NCBI RefSeq assembly: GCF_030686865.1
Contig: NZ_JAQYUS010000005.1
Coordinates: forward strand, 186,001 to 250,000
Length of the DNA: 64,000 nucleotides
Direction: 5' to 3'
DNA from: Kaistella sp. SH40-3
Lineage (GTDB): Bacteria > Bacteroidota > Bacteroidia > Flavobacteriales > Weeksellaceae
Both the position numbers and the translations under genes were made by a program. Below are positions 33,176 through 41,802 of this stretch, piece after piece (the first letter of the stretch is position 1; each line of letters starts with the position of its first letter). The notes under the pieces were generated by a model. That model saw only the letters and a list, made by a program, of their open reading frames with translations. It was not told where the DNA came from and ran no database searches.

Positions 33176-35083
33176 TTAGATCTTCTCATTCTTAATCTCC
33201 TCCACAATTTCCGGATTTAAAAGTGTAGAAGTATCACCGAAATTAGCAAAATCACCTTCTGCAATTTTTCTCAAAATACGGCGCATGATTTTCCCGGAAC
33301 GGGTTTTTGGCAAGGCAGAAACAAACTGAATTTTATCCAGTTTCGCGATCGGCCCAATCGTATCGGAGATCACGTTGTTGATTTCTTTTCTCAAATTATC
33401 TTTATCACGGTCTTCACCGCTGTCTTTCAACATAACAAAACCGTAAAGCGCACTTCCTTTCACATCATGTGGATAACCAACAATTGCAGATTCCGCCACG
33501 GCTGGATGTAAATTCACACTATCTTCAATCGGTGCAGTTCCCAAATTATGTCCGGACACAATGATCACGTCATCAACACGTCCGGTGATTCTGTAATAAC
33601 CAACTTCGTCTCTCAAAGCGCCATCTCCCGTAAAATATTTTCCCGGAAAGGCGGTGAAATAAGTTTCTTTATATCGTTGATGATCACCCCAAATTGTTCG
33701 CGCAATTCCAGGCCACGGAAAGCGGATACAGAGATTTCCATCCACTTGATTTCCCGTAATTTCATTTCGTTTATCATCCATCAAAACGGGCTGAATTCCT
33801 GGCAAAGGCAACGTTGCATAAGTTGGTTTTGTTGGAGTGATAAAAGGCAAAGGCGAGATCATGATTCCTCCTGTTTCCGTTTGCCACCAAGTATCAACGA
33901 TCGGACATTTTTTCTTACCAACATGATCGTTATACCAATGCCACGCTTCATCGTTAATCGGTTCGCCAACGGATCCAATTACTCTCAAACTCGACAAATC
34001 ATGTTTTTCAACCCATTCGTACGATTCTTTTGCCAAAGCACGAATAGCCGTCGGAGCCGTATAAAATTGCGTCACTTTATGTTTTTCAATCACTTCCCAG
34101 AAACGATCCGGTTCCGGATACGTTGGAACACCTTCGAAAATAACGGTCGTCGCACCATTTGCCAATGGTCCGTACAAAATGTAGGAATGTCCCGTGATCC
34201 AGCCGATATCCGCGGTACACCAATAAATATCGTTCTCCTTATAATTGAAAACATTTTTAAAAGTATAAGCCGTGTAAACCATGTAACCAGCGGTGGTGTG
34301 CAACATTCCTTTCGGTTTTCCAGTCGAGCCGGACGTATATAAAATAAACAAAGGATCTTCCGCATCCATGATCACCGAAATAAAATCAGACGGCGCTTTG
34401 TCATAAAGAGGCGCCAACCAAAGATCGCGTCCTTCCTTCATTTTCACGTCGGAGCCGGTTCTTTTTGCGACTAAAACTTTTTCTACGGTCGGACATTTTT
34501 CTACTGCTTCATCGATGATTCCTTTTAAATCAATTGATTTTGTACCGCGGTAACTTCCATCCGAACAGATGATCATTTTCGCTCCACAATCGTTGACTCT
34601 GGATTCCACAGCGTTGGCCGAAAATCCTGCAAAAATCACCGAGTGAATCGCGCCCAATCTTGCACAAGCCAACATCGAAACCGCCAGTTCCGGAATCATC
34701 GGCAAATAAATACAAACCCGATCACCTTTCTGAACGCCCTGATCACGCAGAACATTCGCCATTTTACAAACCCGGTCGCGCAATTCGCTGTAGGAAATAT
34801 GTTGCGCCTCCTCTTTCGGATCGTTGGGTTCAAAAATAATCGCTGTTTTATCGCCCCGTTCGTTCAAATGCCGATCGATACAATTCTTCGTAATATTCAG
34901 TTTGGCATTTTTAAACCACTGAATTTTAGCATCTTCCATATTGTAATCCACCACTTTGGACCACCGTTGATACCACACAAAATTCTCATCGGCCACTTTA
35001 TCCCAGAATTTTTTCGGGTTTTTAATCGATTTTTTATACTGTTTAAAATAGTCCGGCAAATCGTCTATCACGTAATTTTTCAT
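33176..35083 (-). CDS. acs: Acetate--CoA ligase
   Basis: A 635-residue AMP-forming acetyl-CoA synthetase. Motifs are YTSGSTGKPKGMLH near residue 255, the acetyl-CoA synthetase core DTWWQTETGG near residue 400 (the tryptophan limits the pocket to acetate), GRVDDVIIVSGHNLGT near 515, and the C-terminal lysine region LPKTRSGKIMRRILRKI, whose Lys is usually regulated by acetylation. Full length. It belongs with the prpE-like ligase and the symporter-kinase upstream on the same strand. Confidence 0.95.
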   Translation of the reverse strand: MKNYVIDDLPDYFKQYKKSIKNPKKFWDKVADENFVWYQRWSKVVDYNMEDAKIQWFKNAKLNITKNCIDRHLNERGDKTAIIFEPNDPKEEAQHISYSELRDRVCKMANVLRDQGVQKGDRVCIYLPMIPELAVSMLACARLGAIHSVIFAGFSANAVESRVNDCGAKMIICSDGSYRGTKSIDLKGIIDEAVEKCPTVEKVLVAKRTGSDVKMKEGRDLWLAPLYDKAPSDFISVIMDAEDPLFILYTSGSTGKPKGMLHTTAGYMVYTAYTFKNVFNYKENDIYWCTADIGWITGHSYILYGPLANGATTVIFEGVPTYPEPDRFWEVIEKHKVTQFYTAPTAIRALAKESYEWVEKHDLSSLRVIGSVGEPINDEAWHWYNDHVGKKKCPIVDTWWQTETGGIMISPLPFITPTKPTYATLPLPGIQPVLMDDKRNEITGNQVDGNLCIRFPWPGIARTIWGDHQRYKETYFTAFPGKYFTGDGALRDEVGYYRITGRVDDVIIVSGHNLGTAPIEDSVNLHPAVAESAIVGYPHDVKGSALYGFVMLKDSGEDRDKDNLRKEINNVISDTIGPIAKLDKIQFVSALPKTRSGKIMRRILRKIAEGDFANFGDTSTLLNPEIVEEIKNEKI

Positions 35084-35117
35084 AATATTTAATTTTTTTT
35101 AATTCTAATTTTATTTC

Positions 35118-35209
35118 GGAGCCAGGAACCTGCTATTCGCTCATACTCCTCACGCCAAGGCTTTTCCCAACGCTTGTTCCGGGGTAACCGCTTCTATCAG
35201 GGCTAGTTA
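35118..35209 (-). repeat. Dispersed structured element, copy B
   Basis: Read on the minus strand it begins TAGCCCTGATAGAAGCGG and ends AGCAGGTTCCTGGCTCC, matching the ends of copy A (1431-1512) almost base for base. The middle (GTTACCCCGGAACAAGCG...) is unrelated to copy A. It lies in the 402-bp gap between the prpE-like gene and acs, and is notably GC-rich compared with its surroundings. Confidence 0.7.
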
Positions 35210-35380
35210 CGACCCGTTTTATTTATTCCAATTTTCGCTTATTTAAAATTCAGTTTTATAAAACCTGCATTTCTCAAAGAAATATTTTTCCAACCCTCAA
35301 TTCATCTTTGATAAATCTTAATTTTACTTAATTTCTAAATGGTTAAATTTTGTACGGGCAAATCTTCTATTATTCAAAAC

Positions 35381-35407
35381 CCTTTGCTAAGTGAAACGCC
35401 TTTGCGC
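35381..35407. repeat. Dispersed 26-27 bp repeat, copy 2
   Basis: CCTTTGCTAAGTGAAACGCC followed by TTTGCG; one mismatch to 19552-19577. CTTTGCGTCTTTGCGTTAAAA, a related degenerate repeat, follows near 35440. Confidence 0.6.
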
Positions 35408-35485
35408 CCGTAATTTTATGCAGTATTATTAATAAATTCTTTGCGTCTTTGCGTTAAAATATTTCTCGTAATTGGACACAACAAT

Positions 35486-37387
35486 TTACAAATAGTTCTT
35501 TTTATATTCATCCATTTTCAACTGCAATTCCTCCACTACACTTTCATCATCAATCGTCGACGGCATTTGATATTCCTTTCCATCCAACATTGTCCGAATC
35601 AGTTTTCTCAAGATTTTCCCAGATCGTGTTTTCGGTAAACGATTCACCACCAAAGCATTTTTCATACACGCTACAGCACCAATTTTTTCGCGCACCAATA
35701 AAACAAGATCCTTCTCCAAAGTTTTCTCATCCGCTTCCGAACCTGATTTTAAAACCGCAATGGCGAAAGGAATTTGACCTTTCAAATCATCATCAATTCC
35801 GACCACACAGCATTCTGCAATTTCTTTGTGAGCAGAAACCACTTCTTCCATTTCTGCGGTAGAAAGTCGGTGACCCGCGACATTGATGACGTCATCAACT
35901 CTTCCTGTCACGAAAACATAACCGTCTTCATCTTTAATGGCACCGTCGCCGGAAAAATAGTAACCCGGAAATCTGGATAAATATCCAAATTTAAAACGTT
36001 CCGGATCACCCCAAATTCCCATCATCGCTCCAGGTGCTAAAGGAAGTTTGATCACCAAATAACCTTCATGATGCGGTTCAAGTTCATAACCTTCTTCACT
36101 GAAAATTTTTATATCATAACCCGGAATTGGTTTTCCAGCCGAGGCTCTTTTAATTTTAACATCTTCAACTCCCGGCATTAATCCCAACATCGGCCAACCT
36201 GATTCTGTCTGCCACCAATGATCAATTGCGGGAACGCCTACAAATTCCTCATACCAATCCAAAGTTGCGACATCACATCTTTCGCCTGCCAAAAACTGCG
36301 TTCGTAAAGAGGATAAATCATATTTCTTTACCAGTTTCCCTTCAGGATCTTCTTTTTTAATGGCACGAATTGCAGTTGGAGCCGTAAACATGATGGATAC
36401 TTTATGCTCTTCGATCACGCGCCAAAAAGTTCCAGCATCCGGAGTTCCGATTGGTTTTCCTTCAAAAATAACGGTTGTATTTCTGTTGATCAAAGGACCA
36501 TAAACCGAGTAACTGTGGCCAACTGCCCAACCAATGTCGGAAGCCGCCCAAAAAGTTTCGCCTTCATTTGCACCGTAAATATTCTTTATTGAAAATTTCA
36601 TGGCAACGGCGTGACCACCATTATCTCGGACAACTCCTTTCGGTTTTCCAGTCGTTCCGGAGGTGTACAAAATATATAAAGGATGCGTAGATTCTACAGA
36701 AACGCAATCGGTTGGTTCTGATTCTGTCATTAACTTTTCAAAATCAACCAACGAAGAATCGTTTTTAAAATCAACCCGATTTCCTAATAATTTTCGATCA
36801 AAAGCCACGATATGTTCCGGTTGATGTTCAGACATCGAAACTGCTTGTTTCACGAATGGCAAATACGGAATTCTTCTGGATACTTCCATTCCGGAACTTG
36901 CGGTGATAATCGCTTTTGGATTACAGTCGTCAATTCTAATCGCTAATTCCTGTGGCGCAAATCCACCAAAAACAACGGAATGCGTTACGCCTAATCTCGC
37001 ACAAGCCAACATTGCAAATACAGATTCCGGAATCATCGGCATGTAAATAATCGCGGTGTCGCCTTTTTCTAACCCTAATTTTTTCAGTCCGCCCGCAAAT
37101 TTGGAAACGTGTTCTACAACTTGGCTGTACGTATATTTGATGATTCTATTCGTCACCGGAGAATCGTAAATAATGGCAACCTGATCGCCAAATCCATCAT
37201 TGACATGTTTGTCAACTGCCAGAAAACAGGTGTTTAATTCACCATCTGCAAACCAAGTTGGATAATTTTCACCGTCGTCGGTTAAGATATGTTTTGGCTT
37301 TTTAAACCATTCAATTTGTTCTGCCTGTTCTGCCCAGAATTTTTCTTTTTGACTAATACTTTCTTTAAACATTTGATCTGCGTTCAT
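35486..37387 (-). CDS. prpE: Propionate--CoA ligase-like acyl-CoA synthetase
   Basis: A 633-residue AMP-forming ligase related to acs but of the PrpE/ACSS3 branch. Motifs are YTSGTTGKPKGVVRDNGGHAV near residue 245, DHWWQTESGWP near 395, the SGDGAIKDEDGYVFVTGRVDDVINVAGHRLST region near 510, and LPKTRSGKILRKL at the C-terminus. The RDNGGHAVA stretch is typical of propionyl-CoA synthetases, but substrate preference (propionate, butyrate, acetoacetate) cannot be fixed from sequence alone. It follows the response regulator by 84 bp, upstream of acs. Confidence 0.85.
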   Translation of the reverse strand: MNADQMFKESISQKEKFWAEQAEQIEWFKKPKHILTDDGENYPTWFADGELNTCFLAVDKHVNDGFGDQVAIIYDSPVTNRIIKYTYSQVVEHVSKFAGGLKKLGLEKGDTAIIYMPMIPESVFAMLACARLGVTHSVVFGGFAPQELAIRIDDCNPKAIITASSGMEVSRRIPYLPFVKQAVSMSEHQPEHIVAFDRKLLGNRVDFKNDSSLVDFEKLMTESEPTDCVSVESTHPLYILYTSGTTGKPKGVVRDNGGHAVAMKFSIKNIYGANEGETFWAASDIGWAVGHSYSVYGPLINRNTTVIFEGKPIGTPDAGTFWRVIEEHKVSIMFTAPTAIRAIKKEDPEGKLVKKYDLSSLRTQFLAGERCDVATLDWYEEFVGVPAIDHWWQTESGWPMLGLMPGVEDVKIKRASAGKPIPGYDIKIFSEEGYELEPHHEGYLVIKLPLAPGAMMGIWGDPERFKFGYLSRFPGYYFSGDGAIKDEDGYVFVTGRVDDVINVAGHRLSTAEMEEVVSAHKEIAECCVVGIDDDLKGQIPFAIAVLKSGSEADEKTLEKDLVLLVREKIGAVACMKNALVVNRLPKTRSGKILRKLIRTMLDGKEYQMPSTIDDESVVEELQLKMDEYKKNYL

Positions 37388-37471
37388 GATATTTAGGTTT
37401 TAGGTAGTGGGTTTTAGGTTTTAGTCTAAATTCCCAAAATTGAGTTTTATTTATTGCTTATTATCGATTTC

Positions 37472-37843
37472 TTATTGCTTATCTGTCAAAAGTTCTTCAA
37501 CCCGTTCTGTCAGTTTTTTTATCGAATAAGGTTTGGTGATGTAATCATCTGCGCCGAGTTCCAGCCCTTTTTTAATATCTGCTTCACCACTTTTTGCGGA
37601 AAGTAAAATGACTTTGATTCCACTTAGGTTTTTATCTTTTTTAATTTCTGCAAGCGTGGTGTAACCATCAACATTGGGCATCATAATGTCCAATAAAATC
37701 ATATCGGGAATTTCGGTTTTCAACAGTTCCAAAACTTCGGAACCGTCTCGTGCGATAAAAACTTCATAACCTGCTTTCTTAAATGCATATTCCAAGGTCA
37801 TGATGATTTTGTGTTCATCGTCGGCGATTAATATTTTTTTCAT
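37472..37843 (-). CDS. Single-domain (CheY-like) response regulator
   Basis: A 123-residue receiver domain with no output domain. Acidic pocket D8/D9, phosphoacceptor D52 (ILLDIMMPN), the switch Ser in ILLSAKSG and Lys in ITKPYS are all present. Its likely partner is the symporter-histidine-kinase upstream; only the transposase gene and REP repeats separate them. Without a DNA-binding domain it must act by protein contact or be a phosphate relay, unlike the LuxR-type regulators paired with similar kinases in Vibrio and Pseudomonas. Confidence 0.92.
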   Translation of the reverse strand: MKKILIADDEHKIIMTLEYAFKKAGYEVFIARDGSEVLELLKTEIPDMILLDIMMPNVDGYTTLAEIKKDKNLSGIKVILLSAKSGEADIKKGLELGADDYITKPYSIKKLTERVEELLTDKQ

Positions 37844-37858
37844 TTTTCTTTCATTTTG

Positions 37859-37963
37859 CCGTAGGTTTCTCCTACAGTTGTTATTGTTGAACGCTTCGCG
37901 TTCTTCGTTCTTTTGGGCGACCGCGAAGCGGTCGAATTTCTTTGCCGTATGTGAAACTTACGG
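37859..37963. repeat. REP-like hairpins on the 3' side of the RAYT gene
   Basis: Four small palindromes: CCGTAGG/CCTACAG (37859-37877), GAACGCTTCGCGTTC (37889-37903), CGACCGC/GCGGTCG (37918-37934) and CCGTATGTGAAACTTACGG (37945-37963). The last one ends 8 bases from the transposase stop. The CCGTA...TACGG and GAAC...GTTC pairs are the two halves of the repeat seen at 3247-3370 and 38440-38524. Confidence 0.8.
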
Positions 37964-37970
37964 ACTAGGT

Positions 37971-38417
37971 TTATAAAAGATATTTTTTATCAAATTCAAT
38001 TTCATTTTCCAGTAATAATCTGCGGTATTCGGATTCAAAATCTTCATCATGGTGATGCTTTTTTTGATTTTTAATATAATTAATGATCATCTCTTTATCT
38101 CTGATGCAATATGTAAATGCGCCGTAACCTTCCTGCCATTCTTCAAATTCGGGAAACAGATCACTTTGTTTCATCCATAAGTTACTGGCAATTTTAATGT
38201 CTTTTACCAGATCGCTCAGTCGAACGGTTGGATGCAAACTGGTGAAAATATGGAGATGATCCGGCATTCCATTAATCCTGTATAGCGTGCATTTTTTGTT
38301 TTTAATAATTCCCCAGATATATTTATACAATTCGTCTTCGTGTTCAGAATTGAGGGTTGGTTTTCTATGTTTTGTAGAAAATACAATGTGATAATATATT
38401 TGGGTGTAGGTTGACAT
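37971..38417 (-). CDS. REP-associated tyrosine transposase (RAYT, IS200-like Y1)
   Basis: A 148-residue HUH single-strand nuclease. I start it at 38417 (MSTYTQIYYHIVFSTKHRKP); the longer ORF to 38492 merely reads through REP DNA. The HUH motif is H54-L-H56 in MPDHLHIF and the catalytic Tyr is Y114 in YIKNQKKHHH. REP hairpins lie on both sides, which is the classic arrangement for RAYTs that bind and mobilise REP sequences. It is inserted between the kinase gene and its response regulator. Confidence 0.9.
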   Translation of the reverse strand: MSTYTQIYYHIVFSTKHRKPTLNSEHEDELYKYIWGIIKNKKCTLYRINGMPDHLHIFTSLHPTVRLSDLVKDIKIASNLWMKQSDLFPEFEEWQEGYGAFTYCIRDKEMIINYIKNQKKHHHDEDFESEYRRLLLENEIEFDKKYLL

Positions 38418-38439
38418 TTTTTTTATTCGTTCGGTTGTT

Positions 38440-38524
38440 GAACCCTTCGGGTTCTTGATTCTTTTTTTTAATATTTTTTCCGTACGTTTCACATACGGCT
38501 ATTGTTGTTGAACTCTTCGAGTTC
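38440..38524. repeat. REP-like hairpins on the 5' side of the RAYT gene
   Basis: GAACCCTTCGGGTTC (38440-38454), CCGTACGTTTCACATACGG (38480-38498) and GAACTCTTCGAGTTC (38510-38524). The last two together form one full REP unit, which also encodes the end of the histidine kinase. Confidence 0.85.
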
Positions 38525-41188
38525 ATTGTTATGTTCTTTAATAGGTAAGAAAATTTCGAACGTTACTCCAATTTCCTTGTTTTTTACTTCGATGTCGCCG
38601 CCATGTGCGATCATTATTTTATTACAGATCGCTAAACCTAGTCCGCTTCCTGTTGGTTTTTGAAGGTTTTGATTTTTTGATTGGTAGAATTTTTCAAAGA
38701 TGAAGGCCAGATCTTCGGTCGGAATTATTTTTCCGGTATTGAAAATCGAGATCTTCAACTGGTTTTCCTGTTTTTGAAATTTCGTTTGAATCATTCCTTG
38801 TTCATTGGTGAATTTCAGCGCGTTTCCTAAAATATTTTGAAAAACCTGAATCATTCTGGATTCGTCATATTCAAAAATTTCATTTTCTAAAAGATTGACT
38901 TCCGAATGGTGAAGACTTCTCTGTTCAAAAAGGTGAAGCAATGGTTTCACTGACTTACGGAAAGTTTCAATGATATTAAAGGACTGAATATTTAAGGGAA
39001 TAGTTCCGGTTTCCAATTTATCTAAATAGAGAATGTCATTAATAATTTCACTTAATCTATCGGATTCTGAAATAATGTTTTCCAGGAAATCTTTCTTTAA
39101 TTCTGCCGGCATTTCTTCATCATCCAAAAGAATTTCACTCGTCGCGCGAATTGCGGTAAGCGGTGTGCGAAGTTCGTGGGCGACGCTATCCAGGAATTCG
39201 TCTTTTTGTTTGTCTTTTACAATGAGATTTTTATTGGCGTTTTGAAGATCATCAGATAGTTTTAATAACTGCGAAGACTGGTCGCTCAACTGTTTATTGA
39301 TAGAAATATTTTCCTTTGATTCTTCTAAAATTTTTAAAACTTCCGGAAGTGAAATTTTATCTTCTTTGGTTACGCCTTCAATTAAAATCTTGGCTGATGC
39401 CGTTCCGATTCTTCCGCTTAAAAGGTTCTCTGAAAACTTGATGAAACGGGAATCAGCCGTATCACTATCGTCGGTGATTTTATATTTTAAATTGAAGATT
39501 TTCAAGGCTTGCTCTGTCTTTTTCTCTCCTAAAAATCGAACTAAAATCTTTTGAATATCAGAAACATTTGCCGTTCCTTTCCAAATATAAGCGCCCTCGT
39601 GATTTTGGATATAATCATTAATATCTACATAAATTTCGGCGTAATTTCTTTCCCTATAATCAGAAACTGTATTGGTAGAAATAAGCGTAAATAAAACGCA
39701 ATTAACTAAAAGACTCCAAAAGAAAATCTGTGGAATTGATGATAAATAGGGAATATTAAAAAAACTGAAAAAACCGTGATTGAAGAAAGTACTTTGTTGA
39801 TAATTTTCAGAAAAACTTGGCAAGACCAGACCTAAATAACAAATAATAACTCCCACAATAATTCCAGTCATCGATCCTAAATAAGTTCCGCGTCGCCAAA
39901 AAATCGCACCGAAAAAAGAAGGTGCTAACTGTGCGATTAATACGAAAGAAACCAAACCAATACTGAATAAACTTTTGCCTAATATAAAATATTTATAAAA
40001 AATAAAACTCACCAAAATCAATAAGAAAATACTGATTTTTCTAATGTTAACGATGTTTTTGGTGTTGTCTGTTTCCGACCCAAATTTAAACCGATCCAGC
40101 CAACCGTAAGGAATGATGATGTTATTTGAAAGCATGATCGAAAGGGAAATGCTCGAAATAATGATCATCGAAATACAGGCGCTTAATCCACCGAAGAAAA
40201 CCATCGTTGAAATAATCGTATTTCCAAATTTCTGTGGAATGAGAATAGAGTAGAGTTCGGGATTTACATCTTCACCAAAAAATAAAATCTTTCCGCCCCA
40301 GGCAATTGGGAACACGAAGAAGTTGAAAATTAAAAGATATAAAGGGAACAACCAAATTGCAGTTTTGATGTGTTTTTCTTTTCTGTTTTCGATAATCGCC
40401 GTGTGAAATTGTCTTGGCAAAAGAAAAATCGCTGACATTGAAAGCATCGACATTAAGAACCAGTTGAATCCGCCTTCTAAACCGTTAAAGGTGTTTTTGG
40501 CTGCGAAGTCCGGTAACTTTTCGGCTTGGTTGTAGATATCTTCGAAACCATTAAATACACCATAAACTACGAAGATTCCGAGAGTGATGAAGAAAATTAA
40601 TTTTAAGAAACTTTCAACTGCAACAGCAGAAATAATTCCAAGTCTTTTTTCGGAAGCATCTACATATTTTGTTCCGTAATAAGATGAAAATAAGGCAATT
40701 ATCAAAACAACATAGGTTGCCGAATCGAAAAATATATTCGTAGTTTGATCCGTTTCCGTTATTAAATGAAAGGTTTCCGAGATGGCTTTAATCTGTAAAC
40801 CGACGTAAGGAATAATCGCAAACATACAAACCAAAGCAATTAAAGCGCTTAACGAACGGCTGTTTCCGTATCGCAAAGAAATGAAATCTGCGATACTACT
40901 GATTTTGTTAACCCGGGAAATTCGAATGATTTTTGAATTGATATAAATCCAGGCTGGAATAATAATAATGGGTCCAATGTAGATCGCCATATATTCTAAA
41001 CCTTGATTTGCTGCCACACCGATACTTCCGTAATACGTCCAGGCCGAGCAGTAAACTGCTAGAGAAAGTGCATAAACGTACGGATTGTTTACCCAAAAAC
41101 TGCTTCTTCTCTTCTCCGCGAAATACGCAATAAAGAACAGAAGACCCAGATAGAGTACAACCAGTGCAAAAAGCAAATAACTATTCAT
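38489..41188 (-). CDS. Sodium/solute symporter-histidine kinase fusion (CbrA/CrbS-like)
   Basis: An 899-residue sensor. I start it at 41188 (MNSYLLFALVVLYLG), not 41272, because the upstream part overlaps another gene and is not homologous. Residues ~1-480 form a 13-helix SSS transporter (YSAWTYYGSIGV, RYGNSRSLSALIALVCM, GGLSACISMIIISSISLSIML). A linker and coiled coil follow (~570-655). HisKA has H~669 in DSVAHELRTPLTAIR; the ATPase has QVFQNILGNALKFT and GSGLGLAICNKIM. Such kinases sense carboxylates and control acs in other bacteria. Its last residues (NELEEFNNNSRM) come from a REP repeat. Confidence 0.9.
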   Translation of the reverse strand: MNSYLLFALVVLYLGLLFFIAYFAEKRRSSFWVNNPYVYALSLAVYCSAWTYYGSIGVAANQGLEYMAIYIGPIIIIPAWIYINSKIIRISRVNKISSIADFISLRYGNSRSLSALIALVCMFAIIPYVGLQIKAISETFHLITETDQTTNIFFDSATYVVLIIALFSSYYGTKYVDASEKRLGIISAVAVESFLKLIFFITLGIFVVYGVFNGFEDIYNQAEKLPDFAAKNTFNGLEGGFNWFLMSMLSMSAIFLLPRQFHTAIIENRKEKHIKTAIWLFPLYLLIFNFFVFPIAWGGKILFFGEDVNPELYSILIPQKFGNTIISTMVFFGGLSACISMIIISSISLSIMLSNNIIIPYGWLDRFKFGSETDNTKNIVNIRKISIFLLILVSFIFYKYFILGKSLFSIGLVSFVLIAQLAPSFFGAIFWRRGTYLGSMTGIIVGVIICYLGLVLPSFSENYQQSTFFNHGFFSFFNIPYLSSIPQIFFWSLLVNCVLFTLISTNTVSDYRERNYAEIYVDINDYIQNHEGAYIWKGTANVSDIQKILVRFLGEKKTEQALKIFNLKYKITDDSDTADSRFIKFSENLLSGRIGTASAKILIEGVTKEDKISLPEVLKILEESKENISINKQLSDQSSQLLKLSDDLQNANKNLIVKDKQKDEFLDSVAHELRTPLTAIRATSEILLDDEEMPAELKKDFLENIISESDRLSEIINDILYLDKLETGTIPLNIQSFNIIETFRKSVKPLLHLFEQRSLHHSEVNLLENEIFEYDESRMIQVFQNILGNALKFTNEQGMIQTKFQKQENQLKISIFNTGKIIPTEDLAFIFEKFYQSKNQNLQKPTGSGLGLAICNKIMIAHGGDIEVKNKEIGVTFEIFLPIKEHNNELEEFNNNSRM

Positions 41189-41375
41189 GAAATTTTTTAA
41201 AAATAATAAATGAAGTGAGACATGAGGCTGCCCAAACAAAAAAGATATAAACGTAAATAATCGGCAGGCCAATTAATTTTTGTGAACTGTTGAACAAAAG
41301 CAAAACTGGCGCATTGAATAAAATAAACAATGCAATACTTAAAATAATCAGTTTTTGTTGATGTCTCTTTTTCAT
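41181..41375 (-). CDS. Small membrane protein upstream of the symporter-kinase, 64 aa
   Basis: A 64-residue protein with two hydrophobic helices (LIILSIALFILFNAPVLLLF and IYVYIFFVWAASCLTSFIIF) and a basic N-terminus (MKKRHQQK). It overlaps the kinase start by 8 bp, so the two are translationally coupled. Small two-helix partners encoded just before SSS-family transporters (DUF3311-like) are common, which fits a role in assembly or function of the symporter domain. Confidence 0.75.
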   Translation of the reverse strand: MKKRHQQKLIILSIALFILFNAPVLLLFNSSQKLIGLPIIYVYIFFVWAASCLTSFIIFKKFHE

Positions 41376-41528
41376 ATGAAGTTTCTATTGAATTTTAAAA
41401 GTCATATGGAATCGTTTAATCGCCATTTTGATTTTTTTAGAAAATATATAATTGACGATTTCATTTTAATAATTAAAAGAAAACAACGGGAAAGGAATTT
41501 CCCGTTAGTTTCCTAATTTTAAATTGTA

Positions 41529-41756
41529 CTATACTTTATCGTCGGAATATTCTCCTGTAAAAGAATACCAACCGAAGATTCCTAAACCGCCTACGATGAT
41601 CGGCATCAGTACGGTGAGGATGATCCAGCCAAATACGTTGTCTTCTTGTTTGTCCGACATAATTTTCGGAATTCCAAACATACTTAAACCGTAGTAGGCG
41701 ACTACCAGTGCTAAAAGCATCCAGACAATTCCTAATATTTTTTTTACTTGATCCAT
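41529..41756 (-). CDS. Small two-helix membrane protein (DUF6814-like)
   Basis: A 75-residue protein with helices ILGIVWMLLALVVAYYGLSMF and GWIILTVLMPIIVGGLGIFGWYSF, and an acidic C-terminus (TGEYSDDKV). It follows the MFS transporter by 46 bp on the same strand. I recall similar proteins (DUF6814) placed next to MFS transporters in Bacteroidetes; the family name is from memory. Probably an accessory subunit of the transporter. Confidence 0.7.
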   Translation of the reverse strand: MDQVKKILGIVWMLLALVVAYYGLSMFGIPKIMSDKQEDNVFGWIILTVLMPIIVGGLGIFGWYSFTGEYSDDKV

Positions 41757-41802
41757 TTTTTTTGTTTTTTAAAGTTACTGAAAATTTGAAAGATGATGCG
41801 TT

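Noticed and set aside
33548-34342. 264-codon ORF on the plus strand inside acs
   Set aside because: It is antisense to a clear acs gene, with no domain-like sequence and no promoter; it exists because acs codons happen to avoid stops in that frame.
38418-38492. Longer start for the RAYT gene
   Set aside because: The added residues are a translation of REP hairpins.
38489-41188. Symporter-kinase as a sequencing or frameshift artefact joining two genes
   Set aside because: The reading frame is continuous and this domain order is a known architecture (CbrA, CrbS).
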